Shown one piece after another: positions 54,638-64,000 of a stretch of DNA of 64,000 nt (its first letter is position 1; each line of letters opens with the position of its first letter). A model generated the notes under the pieces. It was not told where the DNA came from. It did no database searches and saw nothing but the letters and a program-made list of their open reading frames with translations. The translations under genes were made by a program, and so were the position numbers. Origin of the DNA: Adiantum capillus-veneris (taxonomy: Eukaryota; Streptophyta; Polypodiopsida; Polypodiales; Pteridaceae); contig CM043952.1 in assembly GCA_014529385.2 (NCBI GenBank), forward strand, positions 156,893,057-156,957,056, read 5' to 3'.

Positions 54638-56047
54638 TCATTGCCCAACCCCAAGTAGAGTATTTATGCTCAACACTTGCATCAAACAGTAAAACAAAAA
54701 CTGCAAAAGTGACCCCAAAATTCTTCCAAGATCATAGGGAAACTTGTCAAGCTTCATAGCACCCCCTATGTGCCCAAGACTTCCACTCACACCAAATAAG
54801 AAAGCTTTTATCTTCTTGCATGAATGCCATCCTCCACCTGGATCCAAGGAATAATCTGAATCTTCTCCAAGGTTGGCACATGCCATGTTGTACCATACTT
54901 TGTTCCAATCAGCAGAACCCACAAATACCTCAAAATGCAACTCATAACTAGAGCCCATTTGATTGACAACCATAAATCCCACATTATCTTCTTGATGCAT
55001 CAGTTGCTCTTCATTTCTTATGGCTAAGAGATCATCACTCCAAGCATTAACAAATCCACTCCGAAATTGAAAACTCTCTCCAAAAATGCTATCACTAGCA
55101 GATTCTTCTTCTTCCACATAAGACATTTTCCACTTGAAAAGTTGGAAACATGCATACAAAGCCACATAGCACCTTATAATCAAGTCTTCATCATGCCAAC
55201 TAGCCCCAAGACTCGCTAACTGCCAATTAGGATCTTCAAAGATAAAGGGATATGTCCTAAACATACATTGAAGTTTGTGAAATGCATCCATCAAATCATC
55301 ATGCAAGCAAAAGGTCACTTTAACCTCCTTGTCTACCCCATCCTCAAGAAGTTTATACTTTACAACCGTAGGTCGCATATTCTCATGGACATCCCTTGGA
55401 GATGGCACTAGCATCAAATCCTTGCACACATAGAACTCATCCATATAACCTTCATGACCCAATGTCTTTGGATCACAACCACAATAGGGTTGCCCAACCC
55501 CTAGCTCTGGTAAAGCACATGGACCCAAGGTCACATCAACCATCATAGCATCATTATCTTCTACGTCATCGCTTGATGTGGAAACTCCCTGACCATAGCC
55601 CATCATCTCATCATCAATGCAAGCATGCATGCCATGTTGCTGCAAAGCTGCTTCCCAAAAGATACGTTTCTCTTTGTGCAAGGCTACCATATCCTTCAAT
55701 GGATCTAGTGACTCTATGTCATCATCACATACATCATCGCAACAACTCTCACAAACATCGGATATGTCACCATCATAGGTTGCCTCATCCTTATCAATGT
55801 TAGTTTCATCATCTTCACTTTCCGTGCTAGTGCTCAAACTTTCACATTTGTCTACTACGTCCTTGCCATTTTGCACCATGGGCATGTGTATGGTCTCTAA
55901 AATTGCTTCATATACTTCATTTGCATTGACTTTGTGCATATGGGTATCCACACCTGTATCCAAGATATTATCCTTGCTAGCATGACCACCTGCAATCATG
56001 ACTTTATGCACATAATCATCCACACTATCAATTCTGAGTATAGACAA
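54638..56047 (-). CDS. 469-codon domain of unknown function (element E)
   Basis: I do not recognise this protein. It is in the same frame as the upstream Gag and separated from it by a single TGA (56053-56051) and one codon, so the two were probably one polyprotein of about 656 residues. Visible features: an N-terminal part (SILRIDSVDDYVHKVMIAGGH), an acidic Ser/Asp/Glu-rich section with a Cys cluster (about residues 70-115, VCESCCDDVCDDD), a central globular-looking part (MRPTVVKYKLLEDGVDKEV, TYPFIFEDPNWQLASLGASW), DPGGGWHSCKKIKAFLFGVSG, and a hydrophobic C terminus (about residues 440-469, LLQFLFYCLMQVLSINTLLG) long enough for one membrane span. The stop codon abuts the LTR. No RT, protease, integrase or zinc-knuckle motif is present. 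An env-like role is possible, but only by the C-terminal hydrophobic stretch. Confidence 0.7.
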   Translation of the reverse strand: MSILRIDSVDDYVHKVMIAGGHASKDNILDTGVDTHMHKVNANEVYEAILETIHMPMVQNGKDVVDKCESLSTSTESEDDETNIDKDEATYDGDISDVCESCCDDVCDDDIESLDPLKDMVALHKEKRIFWEAALQQHGMHACIDDEMMGYGQGVSTSSDDVEDNDAMMVDVTLGPCALPELGVGQPYCGCDPKTLGHEGYMDEFYVCKDLMLVPSPRDVHENMRPTVVKYKLLEDGVDKEVKVTFCLHDDLMDAFHKLQCMFRTYPFIFEDPNWQLASLGASWHDEDLIIRCYVALYACFQLFKWKMSYVEEEESASDSIFGESFQFRSGFVNAWSDDLLAIRNEEQLMHQEDNVGFMVVNQMGSSYELHFEVFVGSADWNKVWYNMACANLGEDSDYSLDPGGGWHSCKKIKAFLFGVSGSLGHIGGAMKLDKFPYDLGRILGSLLQFLFYCLMQVLSINTLLGVGQ

Positions 56048-56050
56048 AGG

Positions 56051-56611
56051 TCACTTCATGCCTCTAGAAACACACAACTTTCTCTCCTTTATTAGCACTA
56101 ACTTCAATGCTTCATGCATGGAACTGGGCTCTTTCTCTTGAAATTTCATCTTAAGGACCGGCCGCAATAGACTCGTGAATACCTGTATTCTTTGGCTATT
56201 TGTAAATGCAGAATAGAATTCCTCTTTAGACATGGCTTCCACCTGCAAAAGAGCATCTTTACACACTCTCCAAGCATCATCAAATCTTGACCAAAAATCT
56301 GCAACAGACTCGTACTCTTGCATAAACAAACTAGTGACTTGTTTCCATGCATCTTGGTGAGGGATCACCTTCTTAAACCGCTTCAAAAAGCATCTCTTAA
56401 GAATGTCCCAATTTTCCTTCTCATCTTGTGATAAGCCCTCGTACCATTCTCTTGCATTACCTCTGACCACTAGATTGATACCTGCAAGCTTTTGCGCCTC
56501 ACTTGGAGCTCCACAATGTAAACATGTCAAATCAAACTCATATGATGCAAGCCAATCGTCTGCATCCTCAAAACCTGTGAAAATTGATGGTTGGAATGGA
56601 ACCACCATCAT
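56051..56611 (-). CDS. Gag of element E
   Basis: 186 codons starting MMVVPFQPSIFTGFEDADDWLASYE. The retrotransposon gag domain spans about residues 10-150: F-x-G-FEDADDWL, GAPSEAQKLAGINLVVRGNAREWYEGL, WDILKRCFLKRFKK, and EYESVADFWSRFDDAWRVC. It would form the virus-like particle. Ends at TGA 56053-56051, in frame with the downstream 469 codons. The leader between primer site and ATG is only about 80 bp. No zinc knuckle is seen. Open reading despite aged LTRs suggests it was kept functional or was recently active. Confidence 0.88.
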   Translation of the reverse strand: MMVVPFQPSIFTGFEDADDWLASYEFDLTCLHCGAPSEAQKLAGINLVVRGNAREWYEGLSQDEKENWDILKRCFLKRFKKVIPHQDAWKQVTSLFMQEYESVADFWSRFDDAWRVCKDALLQVEAMSKEEFYSAFTNSQRIQVFTSLLRPVLKMKFQEKEPSSMHEALKLVLIKERKLCVSRGMK

Positions 56612-56690
56612 GAAACTCCCCTCAACATCTAAAATCTGTGTACATCACTGCTCAAAATCCAAATTCTGGGTGCACAACCGGCAATTATCA

Positions 56691-56709
56691 CCCCCCAGCG
56701 AGATCGCCA
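56691..56709 (-). other. Primer-binding site of element E
   Basis: On the minus strand reads TGGCGATCTCGCTGGGGGG, five bases from the LTR end (CATCA). The TGGCG start fits a tRNA CCA end but not initiator Met-tRNA, so element E uses a different primer from elements B and D. Confidence 0.75.
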
Positions 56710-56714
56710 AAGGA

Positions 56715-57932
56715 TGATGGAGCAAAAGATGTCGTGCGCACACTCACACACCCAACAACTCAACACAACACAAGGAATTACTTGAATTCCTCACCTCACT
56801 CACTACCACTCAAAAGCTCCCAAAAAACTCTACCCACAAGATCAATTCAAACTCCAAACGCCTCGACCTACAAGCCCTTGCCTGCCCGCAGACACTACAA
56901 GGTGAGTCGAGGTGATCAACACTTGGAATCACGCTTGATGGTGACCAAAATATACAAGAAAAACCATCAAAAACCAAAAAATCCACCCACAAAAGTCCAC
57001 TTTCAAAACATTGCAAAAGCTTCATCAAACTCCACTCTGTTGAACTCTTTGGAGTAGCGCCAACCCTAATGGCACCGATACAGGGTCACATAGTCTTGCA
57101 GAAATCCGCACCTTCTTCCCTCAATTCCTTGCATACACACATCCATGGAAACCTCAGAACTCCCATAGACTCTCCCAAGTGAAAAATTTAAGACAGAAAG
57201 ATCTCATTGAATCCTCCACACACTTGAAAAACAGGACGCGAACGCAACGGGACTGCACTAGACCACCTGTAGGAACCCTGCTCCCTCCCACACACAGAGA
57301 GGTGAAAGTGTTGATATTGCTCTTCCAAATTCCTCCCTCAGCTAAAACACTCACGCCACCGTAAGTGATGTGGAAATTTGAAGCCATTTCACACCTTTTT
57401 GACCATTTTTTGGCCCAGTTTTGGCCAATTTTGACCCCTAGAGGGCATTTTTCGCAGGAAAAACCCCAAATGGCTCCAAAATTCACCAAATTTTGTACGC
57501 TTGATCCTGAATACCCAAAGCACATTTCCACATCCCCACATTCCATTTTTGACCACTTCTAGGGCGATGCACGTATCACCACAGATCAGGCGCCGCAAAT
57601 AGACAGTTACCGCATGTGTCAAACTTCTCGAGCGGGATGAGAGTACCCACACTTGTCACTTGCATTATTTACATTCTAGAAATCTCAAACACATTATCTA
57701 GAGACAAAATAAGCCACCTAGAACCATATCCAAGGCCCCGATACCCTATACGGCATGTACGTATGCTCGATTGCCGACACGCAAGCACGTATATTTACAA
57801 TGTGCACACGTTGCACCTTTTTTCGAACTTGAAGCCACTTTTCAAAGCTCCCAAATGCATGTATTTACATATTTTTGAACATATGACCATGCATATACGG
57901 ACTACTTTGTACATACCAAAAGTGGTTTATCA
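56715..57932 (-). repeat. Right LTR of element E (5' LTR in element sense)
   Basis: 1218 bp counterpart of 53407-54637, with the same TGATGGAGC start and GGTTTATCA end. Confidence 0.92.
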
Positions 57933-58430
57933 ACGGCATTGGATGGGGGAGTTCTAGAGGAGGCGTGGATAGGTAAACCGGTGAACTATTCATTTCTCAA
58001 AGTGTTTGGGTGTGAGGCTTTCATGCACATAGATAGAAGCCTAAGTTCAAAGCTAGATGCAAAGTCCAAAAAGTATTTCTTCATTGGCTATAGAGAAGGT
58101 GACTTTGGGTATCGCCTATGGAATCCTGAAGATGGTAAAATATTTAGGAGTAGGGATGTAATTTTTAACGAACAAAACATATACAAATATTTCTTGGAAA
58201 GAAAACAAACAAAAGAAACAGGTGATGAGTACATGGATCTTGAGGATGGTGAAGACTCAAGGAGTGCAAACGGTGACAATGTACAACAACGTCAACCAAA
58301 TGAGGAGCCTCAACCTATTCCTTGCAGATTTACAAGAGCAATTAGACCTCCAAAAAGGTTTATTCCTTCCTTTAACCATCTCTTGATCTCAGATTCTGGA
58401 GATCCAAAATCATACGAGGAAGCTATGTAA
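57933..58430 (+). pseudogene. Copia integrase C terminus (element D, continued)
   Basis: Resumes directly after element E: ALDGGVLEEAWIGKPVNYSF, then FLKVFGCEAFMHID, SKKYFFIGYREGDFGYRLW and KIFRSRDVIFNEQ, the standard end of copia integrase. It continues as an acidic linker (YMDLEDGEDSRSANGDN) and the RT lead-in RAIRPPKRFIP. Open to 58430. Confidence 0.92.
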
Positions 58431-58960
58431 CACTAATCCAAAGAAGAATGGATAAAGAACATACAAGTGGAGATGGACTCATTACATCGCAACCAGACAT
58501 GGGAGTTGGTTGAGTTTACTAAAGCTAAGCGGGCACTTCAAAACAAATGGGTGTACAAGTTGAAGGAAGAAGAAGGTGGGAAGAAAAGGTAAAATTCTAA
58601 GCTTGTGGTAAAAGTGTTTTCTCAAAATAAAGGTATTGAAGTTGAAATATTTTCTCATGCTGTAAAAATGAACTCAACTAAAGTTGTCTTAAGCCTTGTG
58701 GCTGCTCATGATTTAAATGTTGAGCAAATGGACATAAATAATTTGTAGATTAAAGAAGAGCTTGTATGGTTTAAAACAAGTATCAAGACCGTGGTACTTG
58801 AAGTTTGATCGATGGATGTTGGATCATGGGTTCACAAGATGCAACTCAGATCACTACGTCTACACAAAGAATTTGGGAGATGGGAAGTTCATCAGCCTAA
58901 TGCTGTATGTTGATGATATGCTGATTGCAAGTGCTAACATGTAGGACATCAAAGACCTAA
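58431..58960 (+). pseudogene. Copia reverse transcriptase with internal deletion (element D)
   Basis: N-terminal RT: SKEEWIKNIQVEMDSLHRNQTWELV, ALQNKWVYKLKEE, VVLSLVAAHDLNVEQMDI (58440-58745). The sequence then jumps to SLYGLKQVSRPWYLKFDRW (58760 on), so the segment between the first catalytic Asp region and the SLYGLKQ motif is deleted. The second half keeps ISLMLYVDDMLIAS with an intact YVDD (about 58905-58920). Stops at 58590 and 58747 add to the damage. Confidence 0.9.
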
Positions 58961-59821
58961 AAGAGGAGTTGTCTAAATCTTTTTCAATGAAGGATTTAGG
59001 TGCTACAAAGATGATACTTGGTATGAAGATATCAAGGGATAGGACAGAAGAAGAAAATAAAGCTATCTCAAGAGGATTACATCAAGAAGGTACTAGAAAG
59101 ATTTTCACTAACCAAGAATATGTGTCCAAAGACACAAGAGGAGATAGCCTATACGTCTAGCGTTCCATATCCTACAGCAATAGGTTCTCTTATGTATGCT
59201 ATGGTCTGGACAAGGCCAGACATTGCACATGCAGTGGGAGTTGTAAGTAGGTTCATGGACAACCCAGGTAAAGAGCACTGGCAAGATGTGAAGTGGATAC
59301 TTAGGTATCCGAAAGGGACAACAACAAATGCTTTGTATTTTGGAGGAACTGGTTTCTTTTTGGAAGGGTATGCTAATACAGATATGGCAGGTGACAAAGA
59401 TACTCGAAGGAGCACTACTGGCTATGTCTTCACAATTGGAGGCACAACAATAAGTTGGGCTTCAAAGCTGCAGAAAGTGGTCTCACTTTCTACCACGGAA
59501 GTAGAGTATGTAGCAATGATAGAGTCAAGCAAAGAAATTCTGTGGCTTTACAGATTCTTAGAAGAGCTTGGATTGAAACAAGACAATTGTGTCTTGTACA
59601 GTGATAGCCGAAGCGCTATCCATCATGCAAAGAACTCAGCCTTTCATTCAAGGACAAAGCACATTGAGGTGAGATATCACTTCATATGCACTCTTTTGGA
59701 AGAGGTACAACTAAAGCTAAGAAAGGTGCATACAAGTGAAAATCCTACAGACATGTTTACAAAGGTGGTAAACAAGGAGAAGTTGAGCTTTTTCTCATCT
59801 TCGATTGGCATTCAAGGATAA
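58961..59821 (+). pseudogene. Copia RT thumb and RNase H (element D)
   Basis: SKSFSMKDLGATKMILGMKI (58970) is the RT thumb lead-in; a frame change near 59130 follows. The RNase H frame is open from 59120 to 59821: YPTAIGSLMYAMVWTRPDIAHAVGV, then first Asp in GYANTDMAGDKDTRRSTTGY, Glu in SLSTTEVEYVAM, Asp in LYSDSRSAIHHAKN, and terminal HTSENPTDMFTKV. All RNase H acidic residues are present, so this is the best-preserved domain of element D. Confidence 0.92.
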
Positions 59822-59865
59822 GAAGCCAGGATGGAAAGCAGTCATAGCTTTGGTTTGGAGATTAG

Positions 59866-59881
59866 TCTCCAAGTTGGAGAT
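59866..59881 (+). promoter_or_regulatory. Polypurine-tract region of element D
   Basis: TCTCCAAGTTGGAGAT directly precedes the TG of the 3' LTR, similar to the CCAAGTGGGAGATTGTT end of plant copia elements. Confidence 0.65.
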
Positions 59882-60532
59882 TGTTAAGTATGGAGGCTGA
59901 TTTACCCCTTGTAATTTTTTGTATTAAAAGCACACATTTGTAAGGGCCCCATTATGAGGAGAAGCCATAGTGCGTAAAGAGAAGTCACTCGCCGAAAACC
60001 AAAATTTTCACGACCAGTCTCGAGCAAAGCTCAAGATTGGCTTCGCCGGAATATTATGGCCAGACGGCGGTTAAAAGTGGTTGGAAAACGGCCAATCATT
60101 TGGCCGGTTGGCCAACGGCCGATAGTCAATGGTGGCCAGTGATTGGAAGTCAATGGTCGATAGTTCGTGGCTGAATTCAATGGCCGATGGCCGATTTCAA
60201 GGGTAGACTTGTCTTCTCAAGGATGGCCACACATGGGAGGATTGGAGGGTCCGATTTGGACTTGTCCACACAAGGGCGGCTACACACGGATGCCTCTCAT
60301 GAGAGAGGGTAGTCCTTTTGGCCCATAAAAGAAGGCCATTTCTATACACATTTTGGAGTGTGAAGTCGATGCAACAAGGTGGGTGTGAGGTGGTGAGAGT
60401 GAAGCAAGGTGGGAGCTTTATTAAGGGTATAATCCCTTTGTAACCTACTTCTTGTTTGAAGTACTAAAGACATTGAGTGGCTGCTTTCCCATGAATGTAG
60501 CCCACATTGGGTGAACCACATATATCGCGTGT

Positions 60533-60598
<66 letters not shown>

Positions 60599-60682
60599 AT
60601 AATCTATCGTGTCTGAAAATTTGTCTCTCTCCATTAAGTAAACTACTCATTCATCTACTTAGCTATATCATATTTCCTAACA
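59882..60682 (+). repeat. 3' LTR of element D
   Basis: 801 bp, TGTTAAGTATGG...TTTCCTAACA, with inverted ends TGTTA/TAACA. Matches the 5' LTR with many substitutions. The TATA box is changed to CATAAAA, and a (CT)n tract lies at 60535-60592. Confidence 0.92.
60535..60592 (+). repeat. (CT)n tract inside 3' LTR of element D
   Basis: About 58 bp of CT at the position equivalent to 51342-51427. Confidence 0.97.
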
Positions 60683-60840
60683 CTGGGAGTAATGGTGATA
60701 TAGGTTGTACAGGTGGTGATGCCTCTAGGGGTGATGCAGTTGGTGATGAATCTGGGAGTGTTGCAAATAGTGATGCAGGTGGTGATGCCTCTGGGGGGGG
60801 GTGATGCATATAGAACTGTTGTTGGGGGTGATGCAGGTTG
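60683..60840 (+). repeat. GGTGATGC-rich imperfect repeats between elements D and F
   Basis: Directly after the LTR the sequence reads CTGGGAGTAATGG, sharing 12 bases (TGGGAGTAATGG) with the element D leader/gag start at 51582-51593, then a series of GGTGATGC.TCTGGG units that would encode a Gly/Asp/Ser-rich peptide. A run of G near 60793 breaks the frame. Confidence 0.65.
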
Positions 60841-62079
60841 GGCTATGGCTATTCTCCTAGAGAATACAAGAGAGAAGGACATTGGAAATTATACCCTGCA
60901 TGGCGAAGGTCAAAAAAGCTCAAGAAGTTGAAAGAGGGAGAAAAGAGTATCTCTTTTCTCACCTATGAAGGCACCTTTGCTACCACCAACAAAGTATTGG
61001 CCTTCATCCAGCAATTTGATGCGGCCTTTGGAGACGAGGGCTTCACGGATTCCTCCAAGCTTTTCCATGTAGCTATGCACTTCCAAAAATTGGCTCGTCA
61101 ATGGTGGGCTAGCCTTCGTGGTAATGGAAAAGCCTCAAAGACATGGAAAACTCTACGAGTTTCCATCATGAAGCAATTCCTTGCAAGCGACGCAAAGGAC
61201 AAAGTGCTCAACAAATGGTGCAGTTTGAAGCTTCTCTCTCATGAGTCTATCCACAAATACGTAGAAAATTTTTGGGACTTACATCTCAAGGCTAATCTCT
61301 TCCAAAAGATAGACTTTGCTGAGCAAAAGCAATAGTTTTGTGCGGAATTACCTGAAGAGATGGCCGATTATGTCAACTCCCAACGGCCTGGTTCTATTAC
61401 CGAAATAATCCACCACACCATGGTTGCTTCTCATATCAATGTCCAACAAAGGACTAGATGGAATGTCAAACCCATGGAAAATAAAGAGAAAAATGATGCA
61501 AAGGGGAAAACCATTGCTCAAAATTCTTCCCAATGCAATTCCAACAACAACAACAACAATCGGTCCAAGGAGAAGGGAGTTTACAAAGGTAAAAAAAAAC
61601 TCTCTCATGAAGATATTGAAGCTTTTGGAAAGGACCATAAATGTTTTAAGTGTGGCTATCGTTCTTGCCCCAAGAGAAATGCTCGCAATGAGACTCCTAG
61701 AGCTTCCACCATCGAAGCTCCAAAAGAGGATGCTCATTTCAAAGGTACACCTCTCTCCTATGCTTGGGGAAAGGTAAGGGATCATGACCCTGGCTCTACT
61801 CACAATTTTATATCAACGGAGTTGGCCACCAAGTTAGGCATTCAAGCTTTTGAGATGGGAGATGTTGTAACGGCCGACATTGTTTCCAACGGACAGCAAG
61901 CCCCTGTTACTCCCTTGAGTGAAAAGTTGAGGCTTCATGTCCAAAGCTATGTCGACAAAGAAGACTTTTTCATCTCTCCTCTCCAACATGAGGATGCTAT
62001 CCTAGGGGCACCATGGTTCAACCGCATGGATACCAACATGAAGTTCCCTGAAAGGAGAATCTTCTTCACCTATAGGTGA
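60838..62079 (+). pseudogene. Gag-protease of element F
   Basis: One frame from gag into protease with a single stop at 61333-61335 (Q in element B). Gag domain: SISFLTYEGTFATTNKVLAF, ARQWWASLRGNGKA, SIMKQFLASDAKDKVL, SIHKYVENFWDL. At the position of element B's TAG there is GAG (61570-61572). The zinc knuckle reads CFKCGYRSC, having lost five residues including the histidine. Protease: DPGSTHNFIS, again D-P-G, with six residues before it deleted relative to element B; AILGAPWF follows. The frame ends at TGA 62077-62079. Confidence 0.9.
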
Positions 62080-63220
62080 AAGAGCATGTATATAGATGCT
62101 AGTGAGTTTGGTCATACTATACCACTTGTAAATACACCTGCTTTTGATAAATCAATGAAGAGACCAGTTTTGGTGTACATGATTTTTGTCAAAGAATCCC
62201 TAAAAGTTCCTAATGTTTCATCAAATGTAAATGGTAGGAATCAAGAAGAGTTAGACTTGTGTAATTTTCTAAAAGTATTCCAAGATGTGTTTATCGATGA
62301 TATCCCTATGGACTTACCTCCAAAACGAGGGGATGATGACCATCGAATTGAGCTCCTACCAGGAAGCTCACCACCTAAAAAGCCTCCTTATTTTTTCTCA
62401 AGCTCAACAAGAGGAGATCATGAGGCAAGTACAAGAATTGGTTGACAAAGGGATGGTGAGGCCTAGCTCCTCTCCCTTTTGTTCTCCAGTACTTTTAGTG
62501 CCAAAGAAATATGCTACATACCATATGTGTGTGGACTATCGAGGACTAAACCATATCACTATCAAAAACAAGTTTCCCGTGCCTAGAGTAGAAGATCTAT
62601 TTCATAAGCTACAAGGCTCTACCTACTTCAGTAGGATTGACCTTAAAAGTGGCTATCATCAAATAAGGATAGTGGATGAACATATCCTAAAAATCGTGTC
62701 TCGTACAATGTTTGGTCTTTATGAATATCTAGTCATGCCTTTTGGCTTGACTAATGCACCAGCCACGTTCAATCTTCTAATGGAGAAAATCTTTAGACCC
62801 TACCACAAATTCACTGGAGTGTTCTTTGATGATATCATCATCTACTCAAAGTCTTTGGAGGAACATAAGCAACATCTCCAATTGATTGTTCAAGCAGTGA
62901 GGGAGAACAAGCTTTTTCTCAACCAAAAGAAAAGCAAAGTTTTCCTTCAAGAGATTTAATACTTAGGTCATATCATCTCTCAAGATGGTATCCGTATGGA
63001 TCCATCAAAGTTAGAGGTAATAAAAGCATGGCCTAATCCAAGGAATCTACATGAGCTAAGAAGCTTTATTGGTATGTGTGCATACTATAGACGCTTCATA
63101 GCAAAATTTTCTCAAATAGCAGGATCATTACATGAATTAACTAGGAAGAATGTTAAGTACTTATGGACTGCTAAGGAGAAAAATGCTTTTGACAAGCTCA
63201 AAGAGAATCTTACCTCCTAG
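62080..63220 (+). pseudogene. Reverse transcriptase of element F
   Basis: Protease-RT linker (62086-62400; MYIDASEFGHTIPLV, FQDVFIDDIPMDLPPKRG, IELLPGSSPP), a frameshift near 62395, then RT: SSPFCSPVLLVPKKYATYHMCVDYRGLN, YFSRIDLKSGYHQIRI, VMPFGLTNAPATFNLLM and FFDD in GVFFDDIIIYS (about 62820). A CAA-to-TAA stop at 62957 interrupts before YLGHIISQDGI; the thumb continues as LHELRSFIGMCAYYRRFI to a CAG-to-TAG stop at 63218. Confidence 0.9.
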
Positions 63221-63610
63221 CCAGTCCTCATGCTTTCGGATCTCTCAAATCCATTTGAGGTCCAATGTGATGCTTGTGGTGATTGCCTTGGAGTAGTCTT
63301 GCTTTAAGAAGGGCATGCCATAGCATATGAGAGCCGAAGGCTCAACACAGATGAACGGGTCTTAGGAATTTATGACAAAGAGCTTTTAGTTGTTCTACAT
63401 GCCCTAAACACATGGAAGCACTATTTATTGAGGACTCCATTTATTCTACAAGCCGACCACCAAAGTCTCAAGTACTTCATGACTCAAACCAAGCTTTCCC
63501 CGACAGACAAATAAGGTGGGAAAATTTTCTTTTGCAGTTTAGTTTTCATATTGCTCTCATTGCTGGTAATCACAATCAAGTAGCCGATGCACTTTTAGGA
63601 TGACCAAAAG
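63221..63610 (+). pseudogene. RNase H of element F
   Basis: FEVQCDACGDCLG (first Asp), a TAA near 63305 where element B has Gln, YESRRLN, GIYDKELLVVLHALNTWKHYLL, then ILQADHQSLKYFMTQT and IAGNHNQVADALLG. A TGA at 63601 replaces Arg of element B. Frame changes occur near 63420 and 63500. Confidence 0.85.
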
Positions 63611-64000
63611 TTAATGCGGTGTATATAGCTACTCACAATGATCTATCTTCTATGATGAGTATGCTACTGACCCTGACTATAGAGACATAATGTCAGACCT
63701 TGCTTTGGGAAATAAAGAGGAACCATTTACCTTACAGGATGGTTTTCTCCACCGAACTAGGCTATGTGTTACCCACTCCCTTCGTGAGAAATTCATGTAT
63801 GAATCCCATGCTCCTCCCTATGCGGGGCGTAGAGGCATTCAACCTACTCTGCGAGCAGTAGAGATGTATTTCTATTGGCCTACCATGAAAGTGGACATAC
63901 AAGAGTATGTTTCAAAATGTGTGGTATGCCAAAAGACCAAGTATGATAGAGGGAAGCAGCCTGGATTACTCCAGCCATTGCCTATCCCAATTTCACCATG
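63611..64000 (+). pseudogene. Start of integrase of element F (cut by window edge)
   Basis: Reads DGFLHRTRLCVTHSLREKFMYESHAPPYAG then RRGIQ..YFYWPTMKVDIQEYVSKCVVCQKTKYD. The second zinc-binding histidine of element B (AGHRG) is Arg here. The window ends at LPIPISP, before the catalytic core. Confidence 0.88.

Larger units (their letters stand above)
53407..57932 (-). mobile_element. Element E: compact gag-only LTR retrotransposon nested in element D
   Basis: Two LTRs (53407-54637 and 56715-57932) enclose a 2077-bp interior on the minus strand. The primer site lies next to the right LTR, so transcription runs right to left. The interior is almost fully occupied by one reading frame: Gag (186 codons), a TGA, then 469 more codons ending at the last bases before the 3' LTR. 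There is no protease, RT, RNase H or integrase, so mobilisation must depend on another element. Flanks read ACGA (left) and ACGG (right), an imperfect target duplication at best. Removing the element rejoins the copia integrase frame (SPST then ALDGG). Confidence 0.9.
50738..60682 (+). mobile_element. Element D: TNT1-like Ty1/copia retrotransposon, interrupted by element E
   Basis: Order LTR, primer site, gag, protease, integrase, RT, RNase H, purine tract, LTR: integrase before RT defines Ty1/copia. Internal sequence is split at 53406/57933 by element E, and RT carries an internal deletion. The 3' LTR ends at 60682. The 5' LTR start is less certain because the first 25-30 bp do not match the 3' LTR. 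No matching target duplication was found, so the element may be rearranged. Confidence 0.92.
60841..64000 (+). mobile_element. Element F: partial chromovirus of the same family as element B
   Basis: Gag, protease, RT, RNase H and the start of integrase, all strongly similar to element B and in the same order but on the plus strand. No LTR is seen: the left side starts within gag after the repeats, and the right side runs off the window within integrase. At least six stops. Five are C-to-T changes relative to the residue in element B (Q or R codons), the pattern left by deamination of methylated cytosine. Confidence 0.93.

Overview
This window is repeat-dense nuclear DNA of a land plant. The evidence is the set of LTR-retrotransposon lineages: Ty3/gypsy chromoviruses with C-terminal chromodomains, a non-chromovirus gypsy element, and a TNT1-like Ty1/copia element, several primed by the initiator-Met-tRNA site TGGTATCAGAGC. 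I found no host gene, rRNA, tRNA or CRISPR array. The species cannot be named from the sequence.

Layout. (A) 513-6151, minus strand: a decayed chromovirus (gag, RT, RNase H, integrase, chromodomain) split by a 1.3-kb terminal-inverted-repeat element, T1 (1734-3071). (B) 10055-17755, minus: a complete chromovirus with 1034-bp LTRs differing at one position I could find, a perfect 5-bp target duplication, and a 1140-codon pol intact except for one TAG between gag and pol. 17761-24540 holds relics, including an element-C-like gag and another gypsy gag; 26580-27480 is a copia relic. (C) 34006-46335, minus: a large gypsy element with unusual features: two consecutive integrase zinc-binding modules, a second retropepsin-like domain downstream of integrase, a long charged linker between protease and RT, and flanking arrays of a short palindrome. 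A second TIR element, T2 (37442-38769), interrupts its RT/RNase H. 47590-49440 is a decayed plus-strand relative of C. (D) 50738-60682, plus: a copia element whose LTRs carry a (CT)n tract. It is interrupted by (E) 53407-57932, a compact LTR element on the minus strand encoding only Gag plus a 469-codon domain I do not recognise. (F) 60841-64000, plus: the start of a chromovirus of the same family as B, decayed and cut by the window edge.

How it fits together. The window is a nest of insertions. T1 and T2 are related non-autonomous DNA transposons flanked by TTAA. Removing either one with a single TTAA restores the host retroelement's reading alignment across the junction, so the empty sites can be inferred from this sequence alone. 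E sits inside the integrase of D, and excising it likewise rejoins the integrase frame. B is the youngest insertion; A, C, D, F and the relics carry stops and frameshifts. The least explained items are the TTAA-flanked family, the conserved palindrome arrays around C, C's domain order, and E's gag-plus-unknown ORF.
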